This document shows, one piece after another, positions 26,248 through 34,068 of a DNA stretch of 64,000 nucleotides. The position numbers and the translations under genes were made by a program. The notes beneath the pieces are model-generated. The model ran no database searches, had not been told where the DNA came from, and saw nothing but the letters and a program-made list of their open reading frames with translations. Position 1 is the stretch's first letter. The number at the start of each line of letters is the position of its first letter. The stretch comes from Chryseobacterium sp. GVT01B (lineage in GTDB: Bacteria > Bacteroidota > Bacteroidia > Flavobacteriales > Weeksellaceae): the NCBI RefSeq assembly GCF_019970045.1, contig NZ_JAHXYI010000010.1, forward strand, positions 1 through 64,000, in the 5' to 3' direction.

Positions 26248-28269
26248 CTATTTAAATTTCTTCTTAAAACTAAATTTAAGTCTGTTCATCAGCCCCGGTT
26301 CTATGATGTCAATTCCAATTCCGAAATTACTGTCTGCAACGGTATGATGGTCTGTTCTGAACTTTTCAAATTCACTTTGAGGAATCTCAAGATTAATCAG
26401 AGGATTGTATTCGATGTATACACTTGCTCCATTCCTGCTTACTTTTTTACGGCTTTTATAATCAAAATACGGATTGGCAATGGTGCATTCCTGAACCGTA
26501 TATTTTTCTTCGGTGTCAATTTTCTGATCCGTATAGAGATTAATCTCATACTTTTCGCTATCGAAATTATGCCAGAACGATAAATCTTTATGCATAAAAT
26601 CCCTTGCACTTGCCTTTATAACATTTCTGTCAAAATACATAAGGAAACGGTTGTTCTGTGGATCTACATAGTAAGGATTCTCAATGATAGCAGTATATTG
26701 AATCTTCACTTCATTTAGTCTTTTATCATCGCTTATCACATCAATGGCTGCATCTTTGAATACATTCCGTACATCTGTACCATTTCTGTCACCTGAGTAA
26801 TTCAGGGCATAGAAAAGGAAATTATTCCAACTGTCGATAATTTCTCTTTTGTTGGTGCTTTTAAAATACCTTCTCATGGCGTTGGCCCTGCTTCCTTTGT
26901 AGGTTGTTGACAAGGTAAATCTACCAACATTTCCCTGTACATTAAAATCTACTTTTTCATCAATACAGAAATAAGGGAATCGATAAGGTTTTCTTACCTG
27001 AAGCTCCTGATCTTTTTTCACTTCCAGATAATGCATAAAATACATGAATCCTCTGTTTTCGATCAATCCGAATTCATCACGGATTGTAGCATCTATAAAG
27101 TATTCCTGACCGTTATAATTCACTTTTACAACAACATGATTGAAGCTTAACAGTGACGGAAGGTAATACTTGATATAATAATCTGTGTTGAAATTCACCA
27201 GTACAACAGAAGCATCCACACCAATATAATCAAGAATCACTTTTAATAAAACTGATTTTGCTTTACAGTCTCCCTGCTTGTTTTCATAAGTTACAGACGG
27301 CGCCTGAGGCTTGTGCCCATTCATTTCATCCGCATTGAAGATATAATAGATATGGTTCTGAACATATTCTATGGCAAACTGAAGTTTTTCATCCTGATCC
27401 GTAATAGCATCCAGCTTTTCAATCAGATTCGGAGCAAAATCCTTCAATGAAGAGCTATTGAAAACCTCATCATAAAGAGGCACAATATAATTGGAAAGAT
27501 CTTTCCAGCTGCTTTCTGTAGCAAAATCCACATAAGGGAAAATTTCTCTTCCCGAATCTACAGGATTAATATAATTCTGCTCTTCTATTACAAACCTCTC
27601 TCCTTTTTTCAAATGATTTGTTTCCGGTTCCAGAACATTTCCCTGCTCGTCTCTGAAGAATGTCTTTTTATAAGCAATTGTCTGTTCACGTTCATTGATA
27701 AAAGTGAATTTAAAATTACCATATGCCCAGTAATTATCCGGACTTACCCATACATATTTTGAGAATTCCTTTCTCAGGAAATCCCGGTCTGTAAATTCTT
27801 TAATCCTTGAATCTTCTAAAATCAGTACATCATACAGCCTAAGATCTTTGATGGTAATATTGATCTTTTTATTACTGCTCAAAACACCTCCGCTGCTCTG
27901 GTTTTCACTGTCAAGAACTTTGATATTTGTATCCGGAATTTTATCTATCAGTACCCCATCTCTCAAAACACTGATTCTGTGAATCTGATAGACTTCATTT
28001 TCTTCCACAATGACGTCAGACACGGAAGCTCTCTCCAGATTTCCCGGCTCGTTCAGCGTATAAGCCATACAGACATATTCACTGTTTTCCGTATTGCTGG
28101 TATAGTATTTTTTGTCTAAAAAGTAGCAGTAATCCCGGCCTTCATCAATTTGTTTTTTGGCAAATCCGGAGTCTTTGATTCTGTTTTTTATTTCCTCATC
28201 CCCGATATTTCCTGCCCACATTTCAGGTTTTTGAATCCTGTAATTTTCAACTTGCATTTGATTTTCCAT
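26248..28269 (-). CDS. DUF3857/transglutaminase-like domain protein, 673 aa
   Basis: Residues about 60-230 match the DUF3857 beta domain (for example RISVLRDGVLIDKIPD). Residues about 285-420 form a transglutaminase-like core with the Cys in QGDCKAKSVLL, the His in FNHVVVKVN and the Asp in YFIDATIRDEFG, so the papain-like triad is complete. The C-terminal third is beta-rich. Related Bacteroidota proteins are exported. No signal peptide is visible here from the chosen ATG, so this one may be cytoplasmic or the true start may differ. Substrate unknown. A single gene followed by a strong GC-rich terminator. Confidence 0.85.
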   Translation of the reverse strand: MENQMQVENYRIQKPEMWAGNIGDEEIKNRIKDSGFAKKQIDEGRDYCYFLDKKYYTSNTENSEYVCMAYTLNEPGNLERASVSDVIVEENEVYQIHRISVLRDGVLIDKIPDTNIKVLDSENQSSGGVLSSNKKINITIKDLRLYDVLILEDSRIKEFTDRDFLRKEFSKYVWVSPDNYWAYGNFKFTFINEREQTIAYKKTFFRDEQGNVLEPETNHLKKGERFVIEEQNYINPVDSGREIFPYVDFATESSWKDLSNYIVPLYDEVFNSSSLKDFAPNLIEKLDAITDQDEKLQFAIEYVQNHIYYIFNADEMNGHKPQAPSVTYENKQGDCKAKSVLLKVILDYIGVDASVVLVNFNTDYYIKYYLPSLLSFNHVVVKVNYNGQEYFIDATIRDEFGLIENRGFMYFMHYLEVKKDQELQVRKPYRFPYFCIDEKVDFNVQGNVGRFTLSTTYKGSRANAMRRYFKSTNKREIIDSWNNFLFYALNYSGDRNGTDVRNVFKDAAIDVISDDKRLNEVKIQYTAIIENPYYVDPQNNRFLMYFDRNVIKASARDFMHKDLSFWHNFDSEKYEINLYTDQKIDTEEKYTVQECTIANPYFDYKSRKKVSRNGASVYIEYNPLINLEIPQSEFEKFRTDHHTVADSNFGIGIDIIEPGLMNRLKFSFKKKFK

Positions 28270-28418
28270 ATTTATTGTAAGAATTATGTTTTGTGGTTAG
28301 TGTTTAAGAACTTCAAATTAAATGATTAAAAAAATAAAAAACAATAGCAGAAGTACTACAAATTCAGGAAAGCCAGTTCGGCATGGTAATTGCGAGGTAT
28401 GGGGAAAAAATCAAGTTT

Positions 28419-29033
28419 ATGAAAAGTATCGCAACAATTCTAAAAGGGGCGGCACCCGCATTAGCATTATTCGCAATGACGCAATGTACAACAGCAGCAA
28501 GTGCATCGGCAGGAGATGAAACAACTTTCATCGTAGGACCACAAACAGCAGACTGTACAGGCGTAGCTCCTATGAAATGTCTGCAGGTAAAAGAAAACGC
28601 TTCCGGAGACTGGACCAATTTTTACAGCAATATTGAAGGGTTTACCTATGAACCCGGATATGAATATGTTTTAAAAGTAAAAACAGAAAAAATTGCCAAT
28701 CCGCCAGCTGACGGATCATCCATAAAATACACCTTGGTAAAGCAGGTTTCTAAAACAAAAAAGAAAGAAATGGCAGCCAATGAAAAAACACTTATCGTAG
28801 GACCACAAACGGTAGACTGTTCTGCAGGAGCAGGGCGAATGAAGTGTATGCAGGTAAAAGAAAGTGCTTCTGAAAGCTGGACCAATTTCTACAGTAACAT
28901 TGAAGGTTTTACCTATGAACCGGGTTACGAATATGTTTTAAAAGTAAAAACAGAAAAAATTGCCAATCCTCCGGCTGACGCTTCTTCCATCAAATATACA
29001 TTGATAGAACAGGTTTCTAAAACGAAAAAATAA
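28419..29033 (+). CDS. Tandem DUF4377 lipoprotein, 204 aa
   Basis: I choose ATG 28419, which gives a lipoprotein signal with the Cys in LFAMTQC (residue 23). The upstream start at 28383 adds 12 residues with no benefit. The mature protein is two nearly identical DUF4377 domains in tandem (about residues 34-115 and 123-204). Each has a D-C then M-K-C cysteine pair, WTNFYSNIEGFTYEPGYEYV and the N-P-P-A-D motif. They share over 30 consecutive identical residues, so the duplication is recent. DUF4377 domains are related to the META/HslJ-like group of envelope proteins, with no fixed function. Predicted anchored in the outer membrane. Confidence 0.88.
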   Translation: MKSIATILKGAAPALALFAMTQCTTAASASAGDETTFIVGPQTADCTGVAPMKCLQVKENASGDWTNFYSNIEGFTYEPGYEYVLKVKTEKIANPPADGSSIKYTLVKQVSKTKKKEMAANEKTLIVGPQTVDCSAGAGRMKCMQVKESASESWTNFYSNIEGFTYEPGYEYVLKVKTEKIANPPADASSIKYTLIEQVSKTKK

Positions 29034-29034
29034 T

Positions 29035-29067
29035 AAAAAAGCTTCTGAAAATTTCAGAAGCTTTTTT
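29035..29067 (+). terminator. Intrinsic terminator after the DUF4377 gene
   Basis: AAAAAAGCTTCTGAAA (29035-29050) pairs with TTTCAGAAGCTTTTTT (29052-29067). The right arm ends in a T-run. The left A-run also makes it usable from the other strand. Confidence 0.85.
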
Positions 29068-29170
29068 GTTATGCAGAAAGCCGGAGGAATGAAGTCTGAA
29101 GTTATCTTTAACAATCAAAGAAAATTATTCAATGATTCATCTTTTCAGTATTCATAACCTTTCCCTTATT

Positions 29171-30109
29171 TTAAAATCCGGCTTCTTTTTGAGGAGGATC
29201 CGGATATTTACCTTTACTGGCCTCTCCTACTGTATTTGCAGTTGTCATAGCTACCACAAGATCATTCAGCATGCTGCTGGCTGCCGTTGGTGAATTGGGA
29301 AGAAGAACCAGGTTGCTTCTGTTACTTGCCCCTATGGAATGTAATGTATCATAATGCTGTGTCACAACGATAAGTGCTGATGCTTCGTGTGAATTGATCT
29401 CTACATTATTCAGCATTCTTACAGACTCTTCAAGTCCTTTTGCAATTTCTCTTCTCTGATCGGCAATCCCCTGCCCCTGCAGTTTTTTAGACTCAGCTTC
29501 CGCTTTGGCAACGGCTACAATTCTGATTCTTTGTGCTTCTGATTCATATTCTGCAGCTGTTTTTTCTCTTTCCGCGGCATTAATTCTGTTCATGGCATGT
29601 TTTACCTGTTCATCCGGATCAATATCGGTAACCAAAGCTTTGATAATATCATACCCATAACTGTTCATAGCCTCCTGAAGCTCACTTTTTACAGCAATCG
29701 CCACATCATCTTTTCTTACAAAAACATCATCCAGTTTCAGTTTCGGAACCTCAGCTCTTACCACATCAAAAACAAATGAAGTAATTTGATTTTCAGGATT
29801 TTCCAAGCGATAGTAAGCATCTGAAACCTGATTTCTGATGACCTGATACTGAACTGAAATTTTCATTTTGATGAAAACGTTGTCTAATGTTTTGGTATCA
29901 ATCATTACATCCAGCTGTTGAATTCTAAGGTTCAGTCTTTTAGCAATCTGATCTATGATTGGCAGTTTAAGATGAAGCCCGGAATGTTTTACAGCCCGGA
30001 ATTTTCCAAAACGTTCAATAATCGCTGCGGTTTCCTGTTTAACGACAAAGAACGAAGCGAATAAAATGATTAGCCCGAAGAAAATAACGGGTGCTAAATA
30101 TATTCCCAT
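29171..30109 (-). CDS. SPFH/Band 7 (stomatin/QmcA-like) membrane protein
   Basis: 312 residues. One N-terminal membrane helix (APVIFFGLIILFASFFVV) is followed by the SPFH domain: QETAAIIERFGKFRAVKHSG, LNLRIQQLDVMIDTKTLDNV and DVVRAEVPKLKLDDVFVRKD. The C-terminal half is a charged coiled coil (INAAEREKTAAEYESEAQRI, AKAEAESKKLQGQGIADQRR). This is the layout of slipins/QmcA, which oligomerise into membrane microdomain cages and often regulate membrane proteases. No NfeD or protease gene is adjacent here. It is divergent from a Crp/Fnr-type regulator. Family call is firm. Confidence 0.92.
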   Translation of the reverse strand: MGIYLAPVIFFGLIILFASFFVVKQETAAIIERFGKFRAVKHSGLHLKLPIIDQIAKRLNLRIQQLDVMIDTKTLDNVFIKMKISVQYQVIRNQVSDAYYRLENPENQITSFVFDVVRAEVPKLKLDDVFVRKDDVAIAVKSELQEAMNSYGYDIIKALVTDIDPDEQVKHAMNRINAAEREKTAAEYESEAQRIRIVAVAKAEAESKKLQGQGIADQRREIAKGLEESVRMLNNVEINSHEASALIVVTQHYDTLHSIGASNRSNLVLLPNSPTAASSMLNDLVVAMTTANTVGEASKGKYPDPPQKEAGF

Positions 30110-30276
30110 AGTTTTTAATTTTTTAATAAGTCGTAATAAATCATGTTTTGTTAAAACATTTTTATTGGTATCTGCTTAAATATATGAAAAATAAATGTAA
30201 GATTTGACACATGACCATCTAATAATGAAAGTTATGAATGAATCATTTTTAAATTAAAATTATTCCGAAAAAGACT

Positions 30277-30284
30277 TACTTTTG
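30277..30284 (+). promoter_or_regulatory. Candidate -7 box of the Crp/Fnr gene
   Basis: TACTTTTG matches TAnnTTTG exactly, 18 bp before the ATG at 30302. That implies a very short leader. No convincing -33 TTG found. Confidence 0.4.
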
Positions 30285-30301
30285 AATATTCATTATACAT
30301 C

Positions 30302-30874
30302 ATGGCTGATACCAAAGATATATTAAAAGATCATATTTCAAAATTTACTACTCTTACAGAAGAGCAGTTTGATTATGTTTTTGGACACTTTAACCTGATT
30401 ACTTTAAAGAAAGGACAAAGTCTGATCTCGGAAGGTGATTTTGTAAATCATGAATATTTCGTTCTGGAAGGCTGTCTGAAAGCTTTTTATCTTAATGACA
30501 GCATGAAAATGTTTATCCTTCAGTTTGCAATGCCTACCTGGTGGGTAACAGATTTTGATGCACTTTACAGTAAAACAAGGGCTACCATTAATGTAGACTG
30601 CATTACAAATGCTACAATTCTTTCTATTTCCAATGAAGACAGGGAAAAACTCTGCAATGAAATTCATGAAGTTGAACATTTTTTCAGATGGAGAACCAAT
30701 AAAGGCTATGTAGCGACACAGAAACGTCTGCTTTCTTTCATGAATAATGATGCTAAATTCCGTTATGAGGAACTCTTAGCCATGTATCCCCAATTGTACA
30801 ATCTGGTTCCGAAACACCTCATCGCTTCTTATCTTGGCGTAACCCGGGAAACCCTGAGCAGACTTCATCAATAA
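30302..30874 (+). CDS. Crp/Fnr family transcriptional regulator
   Basis: 190 residues. The N-terminal cyclic-nucleotide-binding-like barrel shows ITLKKGQSLISEGDFVNHEY and VLEGCLKAFYLND, but lacks the full cAMP-binding RxS signature. After a long connecting helix (EVEHFFRWRTNKGYVATQKR), the C-terminal winged helix ends HLIASYLGVTRETLSRLHQ, the DNA-recognition helix of this family. It lacks N-terminal Fe-S cysteines, so it is not a typical FNR. The next operon (YceI onward) starts 102 bp downstream, with a CRP-like dyad in between, so this protein is a candidate controller of it. Confidence 0.88.
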   Translation: MADTKDILKDHISKFTTLTEEQFDYVFGHFNLITLKKGQSLISEGDFVNHEYFVLEGCLKAFYLNDSMKMFILQFAMPTWWVTDFDALYSKTRATINVDCITNATILSISNEDREKLCNEIHEVEHFFRWRTNKGYVATQKRLLSFMNNDAKFRYEELLAMYPQLYNLVPKHLIASYLGVTRETLSRLHQ

Positions 30875-30907
30875 TCTACATCTTATCACCGTTTACCTTT
30901 CCTATTT

Positions 30908-30923
30908 TGTGAGGTACATCACG
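30908..30923 (+). promoter_or_regulatory. CRP-type dyad upstream of the YceI operon
   Basis: TGTGA (30908-30912), a 6-bp spacer GGTACA and TCACG (30919-30923) fit the CRP-type half-site spacing TGTGA-N6-TCACA. The spacer itself contains the palindrome GTAC. It lies 54 bp before the YceI start and directly behind a Crp/Fnr gene. Confidence 0.6.
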
Positions 30924-30976
30924 TAACTTTTTCTTCCGATCGGCTGAACTTTGTGTCATTAATTAAACCCAATAAA

Positions 30977-31510
30977 ATGGACACAAAAAATTTTAAAGTC
31001 AATAATGAAAAAAGTACGATCGACTGGATCGGAAGAAAAGTAACCGGAGCTCACAACGGAACAATCGGTGTAAAAGAAGGAAGCTTCAGATTTGAAGACG
31101 GAAAACCAGTATCCGGAAAATTCATCATTGATACCCGCGCCATCAAAATCCTTGATATTGAGGATGCTGAAACCAATGCTCAGTTTGCAGGCCATCTTAC
31201 CTCAGACGATTTCTTTAATTCTGATCAGTTTCCTGAGGCTGTTTTCGAAATCACTCATGCTGAGCCAGGTGATCAGAATCTGTATTATGTAACCGGAGAT
31301 CTTACCATAAAAGGTATTACTCATTCTATCAACACAAGTCTGCAGATTGTAACAACGGACAATACAGCTGTTTTAGAGGCTAAAATTGTAGTTGACAGAA
31401 CGAAATTCAATATCAAATTCAGATCTTCCAATTTCTTCACTAATCTTGGTGATACGTTGATCTACAACAATTTTGATTTAAATATTCATCTTGTTGCAGA
31501 AGCAAACTAA
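30977..31510 (+). CDS. YceI family protein
   Basis: I choose ATG 30977 (177 aa, MDTKNFKVNNEKS) over the upstream non-ATG start at 30953. The sequence carries the YceI pattern: STIDWIGRKVTGAHNGTIGV, FIIDTRAIKILDIED, the L-T-S-D-D-F-F-N motif and DLTIKGITHSI. YceI proteins form a lipocalin-like barrel that binds a polyisoprenoid or similar lipid. Most are exported, but this one has no signal peptide, so it may act in the cytoplasm. First gene of a five-gene run (YceI, tautomerase, SDR, lumazine-binding-like, nitronate monooxygenase) that I read as a stress or detoxification operon. Confidence 0.9.
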   Translation: MDTKNFKVNNEKSTIDWIGRKVTGAHNGTIGVKEGSFRFEDGKPVSGKFIIDTRAIKILDIEDAETNAQFAGHLTSDDFFNSDQFPEAVFEITHAEPGDQNLYYVTGDLTIKGITHSINTSLQIVTTDNTAVLEAKIVVDRTKFNIKFRSSNFFTNLGDTLIYNNFDLNIHLVAEAN

Positions 31511-31549
31511 CGGAACTCAAAGATCAGTTAACCTTAAAAATTTACCATC

Positions 31550-31768
31550 ATGCCATTCATAAAAGTAGATGTGCTTCGCGAAGATCTTAACCGCGAAAAA
31601 AAACAACAATTAATCAGAAAAATAAGTGAAGCTGTAACTTCAGTTTTGAATAAGGATCCTCATTTGACCCATATTGTAATCAACGAAATCGAAGATGATA
31701 ATTGGGGATATGCCGGAGAACAGGTTTCAGTGTTAAAAGAACAGGGATTTTCAACAGAAAAAAAATAA
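31550..31768 (+). CDS. 4-oxalocrotonate tautomerase-like protein
   Basis: 72 residues, the usual size of the 4-OT group (about 60-75). The mature N-terminus after Met removal is Pro (PFIKVDVLRED), the catalytic base of the superfamily. The helix EKKQQLIRKISEAVTSVL and the strand HIVINEIEDDNWGYAGEQVS complete the beta-alpha-beta unit. It would act in the cytosol as a hexamer or trimer on keto/enol substrates. The position between YceI and an SDR suggests metabolism of a small aromatic or dicarbonyl compound, but the substrate cannot be read from sequence. Confidence 0.88.
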   Translation: MPFIKVDVLREDLNREKKQQLIRKISEAVTSVLNKDPHLTHIVINEIEDDNWGYAGEQVSVLKEQGFSTEKK

Positions 31769-31774
31769 CATACA

Positions 31775-32509
31775 ATGAAAAAGCAAACCGTAATTGTAAC
31801 AGGAGCCTCTTCGGGAATAGGATTGGAAACAGCGCGCTATTTCTTAGACAGAGGTGATAATGTCATCATCAATTCACAAACAGCCTCTAAATTAGAAGAA
31901 GTTTATAATGAACTGGGAGCCGGCGAAAGTCTGGCGATGGTTCCCGGAAATGTATCAGAGAAAGCAACGGGAGAAGCTTTGGTAAAAACAGCACTTGAAA
32001 GATTCGGGTCAATTGACGTTCTGGTCAACAATGCCGGAATTTACGAGAACAAACCTTTCCTGGACGTTACCGAAGATTACCTTGACCGTTTTTTAACAAC
32101 GAATTTAAAAGGAACATTCTTTACGACCCAGGCGGTGATCCCTCAAATGATCAAACAAAATGACGGTGTGGTAATTAATGTAGGAACTCCATTGGTGTAT
32201 CATGCTATTGCGCAATCTCCTTCTACAGCACCTATTTCAAGCAAAGGAGCGATCCATGCTCTGACATTGCAACTGGCTGCTGAGTTTGGAAAAGATAATA
32301 TCAGAGTCAATACGATTGCCCCGGGATTGATCAGAACTCCAATGCATGGTGCCGGTCTTGATAACAATGCAGGAATACACCTCATCAACCGTATCGGGGA
32401 GCCGGAAGAGGTTGCTCAGATGATTCATGCTGTTGCTAAAAATAAATTAATTTCCGGAGCTATCATCAATGTTGACGGTGGAATGGGTGCCGGACATTCA
32501 TTATCATGA
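31775..32509 (+). CDS. SDR family oxidoreductase lacking the catalytic tyrosine
   Basis: 244 residues with the classical Rossmann start (VTGASSGIGLETARYF), the NNAG motif and a C-terminal INVDGGMGAG. In place of the Y-x-x-x-K active site the sequence reads STAPISSKGA: the Lys is present but the Tyr position is Pro. The upstream Ser is replaced too (VINVGTPLV). The cofactor fold looks intact, while normal dehydrogenase chemistry would be impaired, or use another residue such as the Tyr in PLVYHA. It follows the tautomerase by 6 bp and overlaps the next gene by 4 bp (ATGA). Confidence 0.88.
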   Translation: MKKQTVIVTGASSGIGLETARYFLDRGDNVIINSQTASKLEEVYNELGAGESLAMVPGNVSEKATGEALVKTALERFGSIDVLVNNAGIYENKPFLDVTEDYLDRFLTTNLKGTFFTTQAVIPQMIKQNDGVVINVGTPLVYHAIAQSPSTAPISSKGAIHALTLQLAAEFGKDNIRVNTIAPGLIRTPMHGAGLDNNAGIHLINRIGEPEEVAQMIHAVAKNKLISGAIINVDGGMGAGHSLS

Positions 32510-32958
32510 AACTATTATTAATCTTTGCATGGCTGTTCAGTTTTCCATTGAACGGCCATGCACAAAATAAAAAGGATATGAAAACCAGCTCAACATCAGA
32601 AACTGAAATAAGAAATGTTATTGAAAATTATTATTTCAAAGGAATTTATGAAGGAAATACAGAACTTCTTAAAAAAGTTTTTTATAAAGGAGCTTTGCTT
32701 TTCGGAGATGTAGATGGAGTTCCCTATTTCAAAACGGCAGATCAATATATCGAGGGAGTCGGAAACCGTATAAGTCCCGAAAAATCCGGAAAAGGTTTTA
32801 AAGCAGTGATTATTTCTGTTGATATCATTAATTCGATTGCTACAGCGAAATTAAATGTAAGAATGTATGATTTTAATTACTATAATTTCATAACTTTCAA
32901 TAACATCGACGGAGAATGGCTCATCGTGAACAAGACATTGACCAACGTACACCCTTAA
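32506..32958 (+). CDS. Lumazine-binding-like/NTF2-fold exported protein
   Basis: 150 residues with a signal peptide ending NGHAQ (residue 20). The mature sequence fits the NTF2-like Lumazine_bd_2 group: EIRNVIENYYFKGIYEGNTE, then LLFGDVDGVPYFKTADQYIE, and a final GEWLIVNKTLT strand. Members of this fold act as ligand-binding or small enzymatic domains, with no fixed activity. Its start codon overlaps the SDR stop, showing translational coupling, yet it is the only exported product of the operon. Function unknown. Confidence 0.8.
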   Translation: MKLLLIFAWLFSFPLNGHAQNKKDMKTSSTSETEIRNVIENYYFKGIYEGNTELLKKVFYKGALLFGDVDGVPYFKTADQYIEGVGNRISPEKSGKGFKAVIISVDIINSIATAKLNVRMYDFNYYNFITFNNIDGEWLIVNKTLTNVHP

Positions 32959-32988
32959 TTCAAATTTTAATTAAAAATCAACAAAATC

Positions 32989-34065
32989 ATGTGGAATAAA
33001 AATAGAATTACGGAATTACTGGGTATTGAATATCCTATTCTGCAAGGTCCTTTTGGCGGAGGTCTGTCTACGGTTGAACTGACCACAACAGTGAGTAATC
33101 TTGGAGGATTAGGCGGATTTGGGGCTTATACTCTGTCACCGCAGGAAATCTATGACATTCATAAAGAAATACAAACGAAAACGGATAAACCTTACAATCT
33201 TAATCTCTGGGTCAATGACCACGATATTATTGATGAAGAACATACAAAAGAGCAGTATCAGAAGGCAATTGAAACTTTCAAGCCTTATTTTGATCTTTTA
33301 GACACAGATATTCCTGCCCTTCCACCCTCTTTTGAATCAAGATTTCAGAATCAGTTGAATGTTATTTTTGATATTAAGCCTAAAGTTTTCAGCTTTATGT
33401 TTGGATTGATGGACGAAAATATCATCGAAGATGTTCACCAGCAGGGAACTATTGTTTTGGGAAATGCAACTACCTTGAATGAAGCAATTGCGCTGGAAAA
33501 AACCGGAGTGGATATCATTGTAGCTTCCGGCTTTGAAAGTGGCGGCCACCGACCTTCGTTTCTGGATCAGGCTGAACTTTCTACAACGGGAACTTTTGCT
33601 CTGATTCAACTGATAAAAGATCGTGTAAAAATTCCTGTAGTTGCTGCGGGAGGTATTGCCAACGGCCGTGGAATTGCCGGAGCTTTTCAACTGGGTGCAG
33701 AAGCAGTACAGATTGGAACAGCATTTCTGGCTACTGAAGAATCCGGAGCTTTACCGATACACAGAGCGTTTTTATTTTCCGATGCTGCAAGATCTACCGT
33801 GCTTACCAGAGCGTATACCGGAAGATTAGGGCGCGGAATTACCACAACAATATCACGAGATGTATTGGCTGCTACCGACAAAACATTACCATTTCCGTTG
33901 CAGACTCATTTTATGGGTGCACTGAGAAAGGCAGCTTTAGAGCAGAAAAAGAATGATCTGGTATTTTTCTGGGCAGGTCAGATTGCTCCGCTTTTAAAGC
34001 ATAAAAAAGCCTCCACTTTAATGAAATCATTAATAGAAGAGGCTTCTGAATTATTGAATAAATAG
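32989..34065 (+). CDS. Nitronate monooxygenase family flavoprotein
   Basis: 358 residues forming an FMN-binding TIM barrel. It begins with the family start ITELLGIEYPILQGPFGGG. Next come LNLWVND, the SGFESGGHRPSF loop with the catalytic-type His, and the phosphate-binding PVVAAGGIANGRGIAGAFQL with GAEAVQIGTAFLATEES. Nitronate monooxygenases (former 2-nitropropane dioxygenases) oxidise nitronates such as propionate 3-nitronate in the cytosol. Last gene of the YceI operon, convergent with dgt and ending only 3 bp from its stop. Confidence 0.9.
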   Translation: MWNKNRITELLGIEYPILQGPFGGGLSTVELTTTVSNLGGLGGFGAYTLSPQEIYDIHKEIQTKTDKPYNLNLWVNDHDIIDEEHTKEQYQKAIETFKPYFDLLDTDIPALPPSFESRFQNQLNVIFDIKPKVFSFMFGLMDENIIEDVHQQGTIVLGNATTLNEAIALEKTGVDIIVASGFESGGHRPSFLDQAELSTTGTFALIQLIKDRVKIPVVAAGGIANGRGIAGAFQLGAEAVQIGTAFLATEESGALPIHRAFLFSDAARSTVLTRAYTGRLGRGITTTISRDVLAATDKTLPFPLQTHFMGALRKAALEQKKNDLVFFWAGQIAPLLKHKKASTLMKSLIEEASELLNK

Positions 34066-34068
34066 AAC

